Of a DNA stretch of 64,000 nt, positions 12,440 to 22,237 are shown piece after piece. Source of the DNA: Epichloe hybrida. Lineage: Eukaryota; Ascomycota; Sordariomycetes; Hypocreales; Clavicipitaceae. Position numbers and translations under genes: made by a program. A model generated the notes under the pieces. That model saw only the letters and a program-made list of their open reading frames with translations. It was not told the origin of the DNA and did not search any database. The DNA lies in the NCBI GenBank assembly GCA_019022495.1, contig JAFEKR010000014.1:744001-808000 (forward strand), given 5' to 3'. The stretch's first letter is position 1. Each line of letters begins with the position of its first letter.

Positions 12440-13448
12440 GGCAAGCCAGGCCTGCATTCAATACTCTTGCATCGGGTATATCTTTGCTTTTTGGTTTTTG
12501 GAGTATTCGCATTCGGGGCGTTTTCGGATTTTGTTTGCATGCATACGTGGCGATGATTTAGAGAAGCTCATGGGCCGATGAAATGTGTAGTAGTTATGAC
12601 CGGTCTTGTCTATAGTAATGATACCCAGTGGACAGACGCAATGCGAGGTAAAACTTGCCCAGGTGGACGTTCTTCACATGCCAAACGACTAGAGACTGTT
12701 GACGTGGATGGATCGACTTCCGTGGCCGTTTTGCTCTCCCCACCATTGGGTATCCGGGGCCTCACCGCCATCCCAATTGGGCGAGCTTTCACGTGACCGC
12801 TTGCTGTTCCTGTCCCTGTCCAGTTGCCGACACATGATGGGGCGTCGTCTGCTTGCCTCTCGTCACAATACGGAGTACATAGATGGCGGGCGAATCCACA
12901 AAGCAACTGCCTCGATTGACATAACTATCCACCATCTAATACGGAATCCTACTGGCTCAAGATAGGCAAAATGCCTAGCTAGCGACCAGGCACGTTGAGG
13001 GCAAAAATACCTCAGCCCGACCGACCGACCGACCGACCGACCACCCGTTTGCCCACGCGACCCCTCTGCAGGGCCAGAAGGTGGATTTTTTTTTTGGCGA
13101 GTCTCAGATAATCATGACTGCCCCTCACCTCAATTGCCTTCACATCTCGTTGCGTTCAAAAAAAAAAAAAAAGTCGCATATCCCCAAATTCCTGCCTCCC
13201 GCCCCCTCGAGCCCCCTCCCCTTTCCCTGGCGCGGCGTGTCAAGTCGTCTGTAGGTGCCTCGATTTTTGACATTCTCATCAAGTGGTCTGTATGAAGCTG
13301 CTGTAGGCTCAATTGACCCGCCTACGACGTAAACGTGACGGATTGCCTGCGAACGGCGCCACCGGCACACACAAAAAAAAACGCTCCATACAAGGACAAG
13401 CGCCTTGATCCATACTACTCAGCCTCAGTCGGATAGTCAGCCAGGGAA
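12440..13448. other. Intergenic region upstream of the A-T-R-R gene
   Basis: One kilobase with a TACGGAGTA motif at 12869-12877, a CCGA tandem repeat at 13017-13040, an A run near 13159-13172 and another near 13372-13380. No gene is seen; it presumably includes the A-T-R-R promoter. Confidence 0.5.
13017..13040. repeat. Tetranucleotide repeat (CCGA)x6
   Basis: Six perfect CCGA copies about 410 bp upstream of the A-T-R-R start. Confidence 0.9.
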
Positions 13449-16400
13449 ATGTCTAACAAGATTGATACGACCAAAGATTTGGCTGCGCTCTTTGAGCTGC
13501 AGGCCCAGGCCACACCCCAGGCAATCGCCCTCGAAGATGAGAAGCGAACCCTCACATACGCCGAGCTTGACAGCGAAACATGGGCACTGTCAGATCGCCT
13601 TCGCCGGTACGGCGTCGGCCGTGACTGTCTTGTCGGTGTGCTCATGAACAGGAGCGCGGACAATGTGGTCGCTTCTCTGGCCGCCCTTCGAGCCGGCGGT
13701 GCCTATCTGGTACTCGAGCTGGCCTACCCTGCCGCTCTTCTTCGCGATGTCATTGATGACGCGAAGCCTGCCGTGATTCTGACACAAAAAGCACATGCAA
13801 GCAATCTAACGCATGTCAACGTTCCCGTCATTGTCGTGGATCAGCCAGACATGACGGTCGGCGCACACGAGCCGATTCTGGCAGAGCCCAAGCCTCCCTT
13901 GCCGGCCGACGACGACCTCGACAGACTCGCCTTTGTCTCATACTCCTCCGGCACGACTGGCAAGCCCAAGGGTATTGCTAACCCTCACAGAGCCTCCGTT
14001 TGCTCATACAACCTGAGATTCGGTTTGAGCGACCTCCAGCCTGGTGACCGGGTAGCCTGCAACGTCTTCTTTACCTGGGAGATGCTGAGGCCGCTCCTCC
14101 GTGGCGCTACTACGGTTGCCGTCCCAGACAGCGCGAGCTACGATCCCGAGCTGCTGGTAGAGTATTTGGCTACTCGGAAAATCACCGAAACTTTGATGAC
14201 ACCGACTCTGCTGGCTACGGTTCTGGCTCGCCACGCATCTCTGGCCGAGACGCTCCCTCACCTCAAGTCATTGTGGCTCAATGGTGAAGTTGTCACGACG
14301 GATCTCTGCCGCAGAGCATTCGCTGCGCTGCCCGCTGTCCGGTTGCTGAATGTGTACAGCGCCAGCGAGACACACGAAGTCGCTGCAGGCGACATCAAGA
14401 CTTTCATTGACCATGAAGCACGCGTGTGCCCTGTCGGTCCTCCGATGGACCCCGGTTCCATCTACATCCTCGACGATGCGGGTAACAGAGTTGATGTGGG
14501 CGTCAGCGGCGAGCTCTACGTCGGTGGTGAAATGCTGGCTCGCGGCTACCTCAATCTTCCCGAGACGACTGCCAAATCGTTCCAGATGGATCCCTTTTCA
14601 ACTGCTCTGCATGCTCGAATGTATCGGACAGGAGACATGGCGCGCGTTCTCCCTTCAGGTCTGCTTGAGATCTTGGGTCGAGTGGGTGGCATGATCAAGA
14701 CGCGAGGATATACGGTCCAGCCCGGAGCGGTCGAGACTACCATTGTGAAGCATCTCGCTGCTCGGGCCTGTGCTGTCGTCGCTCGTGGTGATGGTCTGGA
14801 CAAGCAGTTGGTGGCGTATGTCGTGCCCGACAAGGTTGAGGCGCGCGGCCGAACTGTCCTGGTCATCGATGAGTCGGGCTACAGTCCCGTGGCTCGTCGA
14901 GCGTTGTCCGATCATCTCGCACACTACATGATTCCTACTCTATGGGTCGAGCTCGACGCGCTGCCTACTCATGACGTCTCTGGCAAGACTGATCTCAAGG
15001 CTCTGCCGCCGCCACCATCACCAAAGACGCCCGCCGTAAAAGCCAAGAAGGAGCAGGATATTAGGATTAAGATGGATACTATCATCAAGGCGTGGGCCGC
15101 TTCACTGAATATCCCCGCCAGCGCCATCTCACAAAGCCACACATTTTTCGACTTGGGCGGTCATTCATTGACCCTGGCCGATTTGGCTGGTCGCTTGACC
15201 CGAACATTTGGCTTCACTGTCCCGCTCGCTCCTCTTGCTGGTACTCCAACCTTGGAAGGCCACTTGGACGCCGTTCGAGCCGCCCGAGATGGCCACACTG
15301 CTGCCGTCCAGGCTGACCTGCCTTCTGTTCTTGCAGCCGATGCTGCTCTCCCTGAAGACATCCAGGGAGACGGCAAACCCTTGTGTCGACTCAGCGACGC
15401 CGAAACAATCCTGCTCACCGGTGCCACGGGTTATCTGGGGGCCTTCCTCCTCAAGTCACTTTTGGAAAACACCTCGGCTCAGATCCTCTGTCTCATCCGA
15501 TTCACCGACCCCAATGTCGACTGTCGCCCCGCCGGTATTGCACGAATTAGAAAAAACTTGATCGACCAGGGAATCTGGAACGACGCCATGCTTGAGAGAA
15601 TGGAGGTTGTGCCCGGTAACTTGGCCCGAAGCCGCTTTGGTCTCTCGCCCGAGGCTTTCTCAGAGCTCGCCTCGAGAGTAGACGTCATTGTGCACGCCGC
15701 CGCCACGGTCAACTTGGTCTACCCCTATGCTGCTCTTCGAAACGCCAACGTCGGCGGTACCCGAGAAGTCCTGCGGCTGGCCGCGCGTGGTGGCGCCACT
15801 GTGCACCACGTATCAACGAATGGTGTTTTACCCCCATCCAAGACAGCCTGGACCGAGGCAGACATGCTCGACATCAATGAGGTGCCCACCAAGCTTCCTG
15901 ACGGGTACGGCCAGACCAAGTGGGTGGCTGAGGCGCTCGTGTACGAGGCTGGGCGACGAGGCATGCATGTCAAGGTGTATCGACCAGGCACCATCAGTGG
16001 CCACAGCGCGACTGGTGCTACCAACACATACGATCTTTTGAACGCCCTGATCGTTGAATCCCTTCATCTGGGGTACTCCCCTCAGGTCGATGGCTGGTTG
16101 GCCGAAATGACCCCGGTCGACTTTGTCAGCCGGGCCATCGTCACCCTCGCCAACCACCCGTGCACGAAGCAGAAAGTCTACCATCTCGGCGACCCGAACC
16201 CCGTCACCGCCGAGAACGTCTTCGAGAACCTCGAGGCGCTCGGCTATCCCACGAAGAGACTCCCCTGGGACGACTGGGTAGCTCTATGGAAGGAGAAGCG
16301 CGGTTCGGGACGAGGCGGAGACGACCCATTCACCGTTGATATCCTCCGCGGTGGCATGCCCACCGTTGACACACTGGAGCTGGTGACCATCCTCGACGAT

Positions 16401-17306
16401 GGTGCGACCCGACCGGCGCTGGACCTCTACGGCGTCTCGAGACCGAAAATCGACAGAAACCTGTGGGAGACGTACGCGCGACACTTCTTCGCCCGCGGCT
16501 GGCTGCCGCGCCCCCCTCTTCGCCTCAAGCTCAACGGCGTCCGCGCCGCCAAGAAGGGCCGTCTTGCCGGTCGCGTTGCCGTCATCACAGGAGCATCTTC
16601 CGGCATCGGTGCCGCCGTCGCGGCCAAGCTCGCAGGAGAAGGGGCCCACATCGTCCTCGCAGCCCGTCGAACCGATGAGCTCGAAAAGGTCAAGGCCAAG
16701 CTCTCATACTCCGCCGGCAAGATCCTCATCCACAAGACAGATGTGTCAAGCAAGGAACAAGTCCAATCCCTCGTGGACACAACTACTGAGGAGCTCGGCC
16801 CCGTTGACATCCTTGTCAGCTGCGCCGGCGTAATGTACTTCACCATGATGGCCAACTGCCAGACAGACGAGTGGGAGCGCACCGTCGACGTCAACTGCAA
16901 GGGCCTGCTGCACTGCCTGTCCTCCACCGTCCCCAGCTTCCTTGAGCGAAAGACGGGCCACATCGTCGCCATATCCTCGGACGCCGGGCGCGCCGCCTTC
17001 CCGGGCCTGGGCGTCTACTCCGCCAGCAAGTTCTTCGTCGAAGCCACCCTCCGGAGCCTGAGGCTCGAAACCGTCGGGTCTGGACTGCGCGTCACGACCA
17101 TCCAGCCCGGAAACGTGGACACGGGCCTCCTAAGCATCTCGACGGATGCGGAGGCGCTCAAGAAGTACGGCGAGCCGACGGGTGCGAAGGTCCTTGACGC
17201 GGAAGATATTGCGGGTGCTATACTGTATGCTGTCACGCAGCCGGAGCACGTTGCTGTGAATGAGGTGCTGATTGAGCCGCGGGATGAGCCTGCTGTCACG
17301 GCGTAG
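13449..17306 (+). CDS. ATRR: NRPS-like A-T-R-R enzyme, probable glycine betaine reductase
   Basis: Intronless gene of 1285 residues with four domains. Adenylation (1 to about 525): SSGTTGKPKG, YSASE, RTGDMARV and the catalytic lysine motif VSGKTDLKAL. Carrier (about 545-620): FFDLGGHS with the phosphopantetheine serine near 571. First reductase (about 655-1000): thioester-reductase fold with TGATGYLG and the Y-x3-K pair YGQTK near 819. Second reductase (about 1040-1285): short-chain dehydrogenase with TGASSGIG and YSASK near 1190. This order is known from the fungal enzyme ATRR, which activates glycine betaine and reduces it in two NADPH-dependent steps through betaine aldehyde to choline. 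The adenylation core has no aspartate where amino-acid-activating domains bind the alpha-amine (VFFTWEML), which fits a quaternary-ammonium substrate. Substrate assignment is inferred from architecture. Confidence 0.88.
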   Translation: MSNKIDTTKDLAALFELQAQATPQAIALEDEKRTLTYAELDSETWALSDRLRRYGVGRDCLVGVLMNRSADNVVASLAALRAGGAYLVLELAYPAALLRDVIDDAKPAVILTQKAHASNLTHVNVPVIVVDQPDMTVGAHEPILAEPKPPLPADDDLDRLAFVSYSSGTTGKPKGIANPHRASVCSYNLRFGLSDLQPGDRVACNVFFTWEMLRPLLRGATTVAVPDSASYDPELLVEYLATRKITETLMTPTLLATVLARHASLAETLPHLKSLWLNGEVVTTDLCRRAFAALPAVRLLNVYSASETHEVAAGDIKTFIDHEARVCPVGPPMDPGSIYILDDAGNRVDVGVSGELYVGGEMLARGYLNLPETTAKSFQMDPFSTALHARMYRTGDMARVLPSGLLEILGRVGGMIKTRGYTVQPGAVETTIVKHLAARACAVVARGDGLDKQLVAYVVPDKVEARGRTVLVIDESGYSPVARRALSDHLAHYMIPTLWVELDALPTHDVSGKTDLKALPPPPSPKTPAVKAKKEQDIRIKMDTIIKAWAASLNIPASAISQSHTFFDLGGHSLTLADLAGRLTRTFGFTVPLAPLAGTPTLEGHLDAVRAARDGHTAAVQADLPSVLAADAALPEDIQGDGKPLCRLSDAETILLTGATGYLGAFLLKSLLENTSAQILCLIRFTDPNVDCRPAGIARIRKNLIDQGIWNDAMLERMEVVPGNLARSRFGLSPEAFSELASRVDVIVHAAATVNLVYPYAALRNANVGGTREVLRLAARGGATVHHVSTNGVLPPSKTAWTEADMLDINEVPTKLPDGYGQTKWVAEALVYEAGRRGMHVKVYRPGTISGHSATGATNTYDLLNALIVESLHLGYSPQVDGWLAEMTPVDFVSRAIVTLANHPCTKQKVYHLGDPNPVTAENVFENLEALGYPTKRLPWDDWVALWKEKRGSGRGGDDPFTVDILRGGMPTVDTLELVTILDDGATRPALDLYGVSRPKIDRNLWETYARHFFARGWLPRPPLRLKLNGVRAAKKGRLAGRVAVITGASSGIGAAVAAKLAGEGAHIVLAARRTDELEKVKAKLSYSAGKILIHKTDVSSKEQVQSLVDTTTEELGPVDILVSCAGVMYFTMMANCQTDEWERTVDVNCKGLLHCLSSTVPSFLERKTGHIVAISSDAGRAAFPGLGVYSASKFFVEATLRSLRLETVGSGLRVTTIQPGNVDTGLLSISTDAEALKKYGEPTGAKVLDAEDIAGAILYAVTQPEHVAVNEVLIEPRDEPAVTA

Positions 17307-18210
17307 CTGATATCCCCATGATTAGTGGATTTAGTGTTGACGTGGGTTCAGACGTCTTGTGATGCATGTACGTTATGGATGGATCATTTTCACAACTGAT
17401 CTGTTCAATTTCAAATTTTCTTGCTTGAAATTTCTAAAGAGCGTTGAGCACTGCGGCCAAGGCGATCAAGTTTGCGATCGTCTGTCAGATTTCGGCGCGG
17501 CATCACTTCGGTCGCAAAAACACTGAGCGTGGCCACATCCATCTATATGCTAAGCAAGTTGCTAAGCACATGCAGAAAACTCTGCCGCGTTTAGCCCTAC
17601 CCAGATCTAAGATGAGACGCCGTGGACGCGAGATTCGCTAGGCTAGCACTCCGAGGAACGTCAGCATTTAGACCGTTTCTGAAGGGAAAAACCCAAACAC
17701 GCTATCGGAGGCGGGTCTTGCGTGAGGCGAGAGTAGAGAACATTCTTGGTAGATGGTAGAATTTCGAAGCTGGTGTCGCGCGCCGTCAACGGGTTTTGGC
17801 GATTTCAAAAATAAAGGATAAAAAAAAATTTCCCACATGCTATGAAGCGACGTTGATGTCTTGAATAAAAAGTGGTGTGAAGCGCTGGCGGGGAAGATCT
17901 TTTCTCGTGTGGCAGTGAACGTGAAGTCCACTGCATCTTGTCATAAATCCTGAAACATACGAAATGCCTGCCCTACAGATGAAATCTTACTATTCCGTTT
18001 AATAATAGTATTATTATTCTTAATTATAGTGTTTGCGCTTTATAGTATGTTATATACCTATGCCCTAATATTATTACTAATACTAGTTATTGCTTTGCCC
18101 TTATGCTTAGGAGGAGGGGTATTCTTAGTGTAAACTATTAGGGTATTCTCTAGGTTTAGGGATAATAATAAGTATATAAGTACATCTATTAATTACCTAT
18201 CCCATGTTCT
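17307..18210. other. Convergent intergenic region with AT-rich island
   Basis: Lies between the 3' ends of the A-T-R-R gene (+) and the RdRP gene (-). The first 650 bp show nothing. From about 17985 to 18200 the sequence becomes strongly TA-rich with no coding potential, resembling a RIP-degraded repeat; it stops next to the RdRP stop codon. Confidence 0.55.
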
Positions 18211-21200
18211 TCAGTCGCCATCCATCGTTTCGTAGTTCTCATCACCCAAGGCGTCGCAAGGCATCCCCTGATCGCCCAAGCGACGGGCTCGTCTCCTTGC
18301 TGCAACCCTCTTGTCGCATCGCATCGCCGCGTACATCTCAGATGTCATTGCTGCATAAGGACGAGGAGACATGGATAGCTTCAGCAATCCGAGCTGTCGC
18401 CCTGCCATCTGCCACACAAACTTGCTCCTGGGCCCCTGTAGTCGCTTCATCGCGAAGGATGCTTTGAGCAGCTCCCAGGGGCTCGAGTCAATGTTCTCGG
18501 CCCCGTCACAAAAAAGGGTTTGGATGAACTTGGACGATTCCAGCTCTTCGAGAGGCTGTATCCGTTGCCACTGGGTGTAAAACTTGTTCACCTTGTCCAC
18601 GTAGGCCCCGCTCTTATCTTCGGGCGCTATTTCTTCAAACCATCGATCTGCGAGGGAGTCGATATCGTGGCGCAGCTTGTCTCTGAGCTTGGTCCATTCC
18701 GGAACAGACCTATGATCCTCATCGTATTCATTGAATTTGGCGGTCAAGTCCTTATCGAACCAATGCGCTTCTGATTCCTCAAAGACGTTGCTGAGCTTCG
18801 TCAAGGTTTCATGAACGATTGACTGGGCTTCTTCCACCAGATAATCGAGAACGTGAATATGCTTGCGATTGGCGACACTGCATGGTCCGCCTTGCACAGA
18901 ACCGAGCTGCTTGAAATCGTCCAGAAACGTCCTCCAATGCTTATGGGTGAATATGTACCCCTGCTTGATCTGGTCGACCAGAAGGCTGAGTAGTCCACTG
19001 AGCAGAAGAATCTCAGGGGACGACACGCTCCCACGACTGCGACAGTAGTCTTCCTTGAACTTGGTGCATATGCCCAGGTGAGATTGATGCAGGTTGAAGG
19101 CGATGCCCTTGTTGATGAACTCGGCGCAGATGTCTGATACATCCTTTTCTTTCGCTCGGATTTCGCCCATAGGCAAGTCAAGCTTATCTACATATTTCAT
19201 GGGATCCAAATCATGTACTGGCGTGGGAGCGTTGCGAAAATTCTGAACAATCGCCTGATCCCAACAGACCCAGGCCTTGTCTCCGTCGTAATCACCACCG
19301 GATAGTTTGTCCGCAAGTGGTCTATCGCCTTTGGTGGAGAAGACGATTACGTCCTTCAAATGCCGAAGTTGCGGAAGTGACACAACTTTGACTCTTTGAA
19401 TGTCGGTTGGTAGATGCGCGGGGGCGCGCGCGACTAGAATATCCATATTTTCTAACAGCGTGTCGCAGAAACCTTCGACCTGAAACTTGGATGAGAAAGA
19501 TACATGGACTTCATTCTCTGCCAATGTCGAGGAGAAGTCCACAACCATGAACAGATAGGTAGAGCAAGGCACCTGGATGCTCATTTTCTTTTTAAGAGCT
19601 TCCGCCTGCTGCTTCCCCAGACCTAGACAGAGACTCTGTAGGTATTTATAGGTCCTTGGGCTAAAGCCGCTGTCTACGAGCGTGGCTATGACATCTTCAG
19701 TGCGCCGTAGAAGACCGCCCAAATAGGGTGCTTGGTCGTCACTTGTTGTATCTGAACTTGAGCCGCGTGCCTGCTGCAGCCACAGCCGCAAGTCCACGGG
19801 ATCAAACATTGCATTCTTCAGTTCCTCGAGGTTGTCTTCGAGGCCTCGGCGAAGATGATTTGCTATCGTGCGCCTCATTAATTTTGGGTCTATTGCCTGA
19901 GCCTCAAGCAATGGTATGAACTGTTGATTCAATGACGCAGGCTTGGGTTCTTGGGACCACTTGTGAACTTCAAACGTGCGGTGATGAGCATCTTCGTCAT
20001 CACAATCCCATTTCCTTTGGGAGGGGTATGTAATAATCCAGTCATCACCTCCAACAAACGATGGAGCGTTGTGATTGTCGACTATCCACATCCCTTTCGC
20101 ACTTCCAAACCGCGCCTGGAAGGCGCTTGGGACGTCTGTGAGACCTAGACAAGAGGCGATTGTGTTTGCCAGATTTCCAGATATCTGACCAATTCCATCA
20201 TTCATTGGAGTTTTACCAATGTCCTCGGGCCAATGGTATATTTGATGTCTCTCCAGGACGACTGTTGCGGTTGTATCTGTGAGATCTGGATATTTTTGTT
20301 AGTGCTTTAATTTTTGCTTTGCGGGAAACGAAAAAGAAAGGGGAGGAACTGTCTCACTTAGACCAATTCTAGAAAACAGTTTAGCAACTTGTTGATTCGT
20401 TGTTTCCAAGTCTCCAATAGCCCAGGTTATCACTTGATGGAGGTCCACCTTCACCCTTCGTTTCAGGATCTTGGCGTCGTCGTGTGGCGGGAGTATTCCA
20501 TCGAGGCTCTTGCGAAAACTGTCCCCATCGCAGGCAAAGAAGAACATTTTGTACCAGAACATTCCTTTCTCTTCCTCTCTGCGTTTCTTGTTGTTTGCTT
20601 CATCTCTCTTGCAAAAAAATGCGGACCATTGTCTACCTAGGAAATAATGCTTCTTCTTAGCCATCCACCTCGTAATCGAATCGTCAGTGCATTTCGTGGC
20701 TTCCTGGTCACCCATGGACGGGATTGACAGCTCCAGGAATCTGTCTGACCCAAATCTGCGAATCAAACGGTGACCCTTCTTGGTGCGTAACGGATCAAGT
20801 TTAAGGCTGAAAGGTGGTCCACTACCGTCTTTATTCGGATCAAGTCTACCCGATAACACGACTGCATCATGCTGAGACTGAAAAGATGACAATGCAACAT
20901 TCCAACATTTCTCACTCGCAGGTTCCGGTAATTCTTTGTTCCTAAAAGCTTCGTGCTGCGACAGGAAAGCGCGGAGTTTCGATTGATTGTCCCACAAACC
21001 GGAGTCTCCGTATTGCATGTTGGTCTCATCCAGCTTCACGCCGCAATGGAGATGAATTCGTGTTATTTCCCAGACAACGGCCAATGGTGCATCATTAAAA
21101 CTCCCGTTTCCAAATTGGGCTATTCAAAACGTATCAGTCAGTCAGTTTTGGTGGACACGGCTGAAGTCGAGAGGCCCTTACGGAAAACACCATGGAATTC

Positions 21201-21620
21201 CTTTTCCAAAGGATTCGGTGGAAAATGGAGACCCGTTTCGGATTCCTTGTCCGAGTCTATAAGTTTTTCTGGGCAGCTGAAATACTCCGGAGAGCTCTCT
21301 TCAGGGCTTGTGGCATTATCTGTTGAGAAAGAGGTATTTCTGGAAGATACAAACGAGGAGTTGTGAGATGTTGAAAGTGGAGTACTTGTTGACGAGGCAA
21401 AGGATAAGTCAAAATCAGAAGAAGTTGAAAGTTTGGACAACATCGATGCCCTATCACCCTCGTTGACAGTTAAGCTTTCACCGCTTATCGGAAGCTTTCG
21501 CCTAGACCTTGAGGGTACAGAGTCAATGTTGTTGTACGTCTCAGACAGCTCCCGGCTAGACTGGCATCTGGCTCGTTTGGAGTATTGAGAGTTGTCAGCT
21601 GACAACCTCTTCCGTTCCAT
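18211..21620 (-). CDS. RNA-dependent RNA polymerase (RNA silencing)
   Basis: Predicted exons 21620-21182, 21119-20358, 20285-18211 give 1091 residues. The catalytic signature GGDYDGDKAW lies near residues 725-735; the aspartates of DxDGD bind the catalytic metal. The MNDGIGQIS motif near 427-435 is also conserved in eukaryotic cell-encoded RdRPs. The first 145 residues are Ser/Thr-rich and of low complexity. The family (QDE-1, SAD-1, RRP-3 in Neurospora) makes double-stranded RNA for quelling, meiotic silencing or small-RNA pathways. Which paralogue this is cannot be decided by eye, though the length is nearer to the SAD-1/RRP type than to the longer QDE-1. The start is the first ATG after an in-frame non-ATG opening, so an upstream exon remains possible. 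It diverges from the Zn2Cys6 gene. Confidence 0.88.
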
Positions 21621-22237
21621 TTGACCAGCAGGAGGCAGCTTTGGTAATACATTTGAGGCAGCACAGAGCAAAAAGAAAGCAACTATTGAGCAAGATCCAT
21701 TGCCGATGTGGTAGAGTAGAGGCTAGCAGATGAACGATTGGTGCCACCGTCGTCACTTGTTTGACGGGAAAGGCCGAATGGCGCTAAAGAAGTGGAGGGG
21801 ATCCGGATATTTGGGCATTCTACGTGACGCCCGGCCAGCTATCCTATCATTTTCGGCGCTTGTACGTACGCTTGCAGTGCGGGGCACCTGGCAGGCAACT
21901 CGTCAGCTCTCAATATTAGTGGGCCAAGGACAAAACGCCGGGCAAGGCTAGCACTGTGATGCAGCCTTGCAATTCCTACTACCGTCACAGTGTGATTAGC
22001 ACACGCCCACAGATTTTCCACTTTCCAACCAACTCCATTCCCACCTACATAATAAACGGTTTCTCGGCATTCGGCATTCTTCGCAGCGTTTCCATAACCA
22101 ACTGCAAACAAAGGTTGTTAACAGTATTTCGAGACTACCACGTGGATATCTGTTTCATTTGCCCAAACAAATAGCACTTCTGCTCACTTCGGGGCACACT
22201 GTGCACGCGCGACAATCGTCATCGGGCCGCCTGCGCC
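21621..22237. other. Divergent promoter region RdRP / Zn2Cys6 factor
   Basis: 617 bp between two divergent starts. No ORF, repeat or recognisable operator stands out. Confidence 0.5.

Noticed and set aside
13449..17306. Interpretation of the large NRPS-like gene as alpha-aminoadipate reductase
   Set aside because: That enzyme has A-T-R only; the additional C-terminal short-chain dehydrogenase and the unusual adenylation pocket fit the A-T-R-R family instead.
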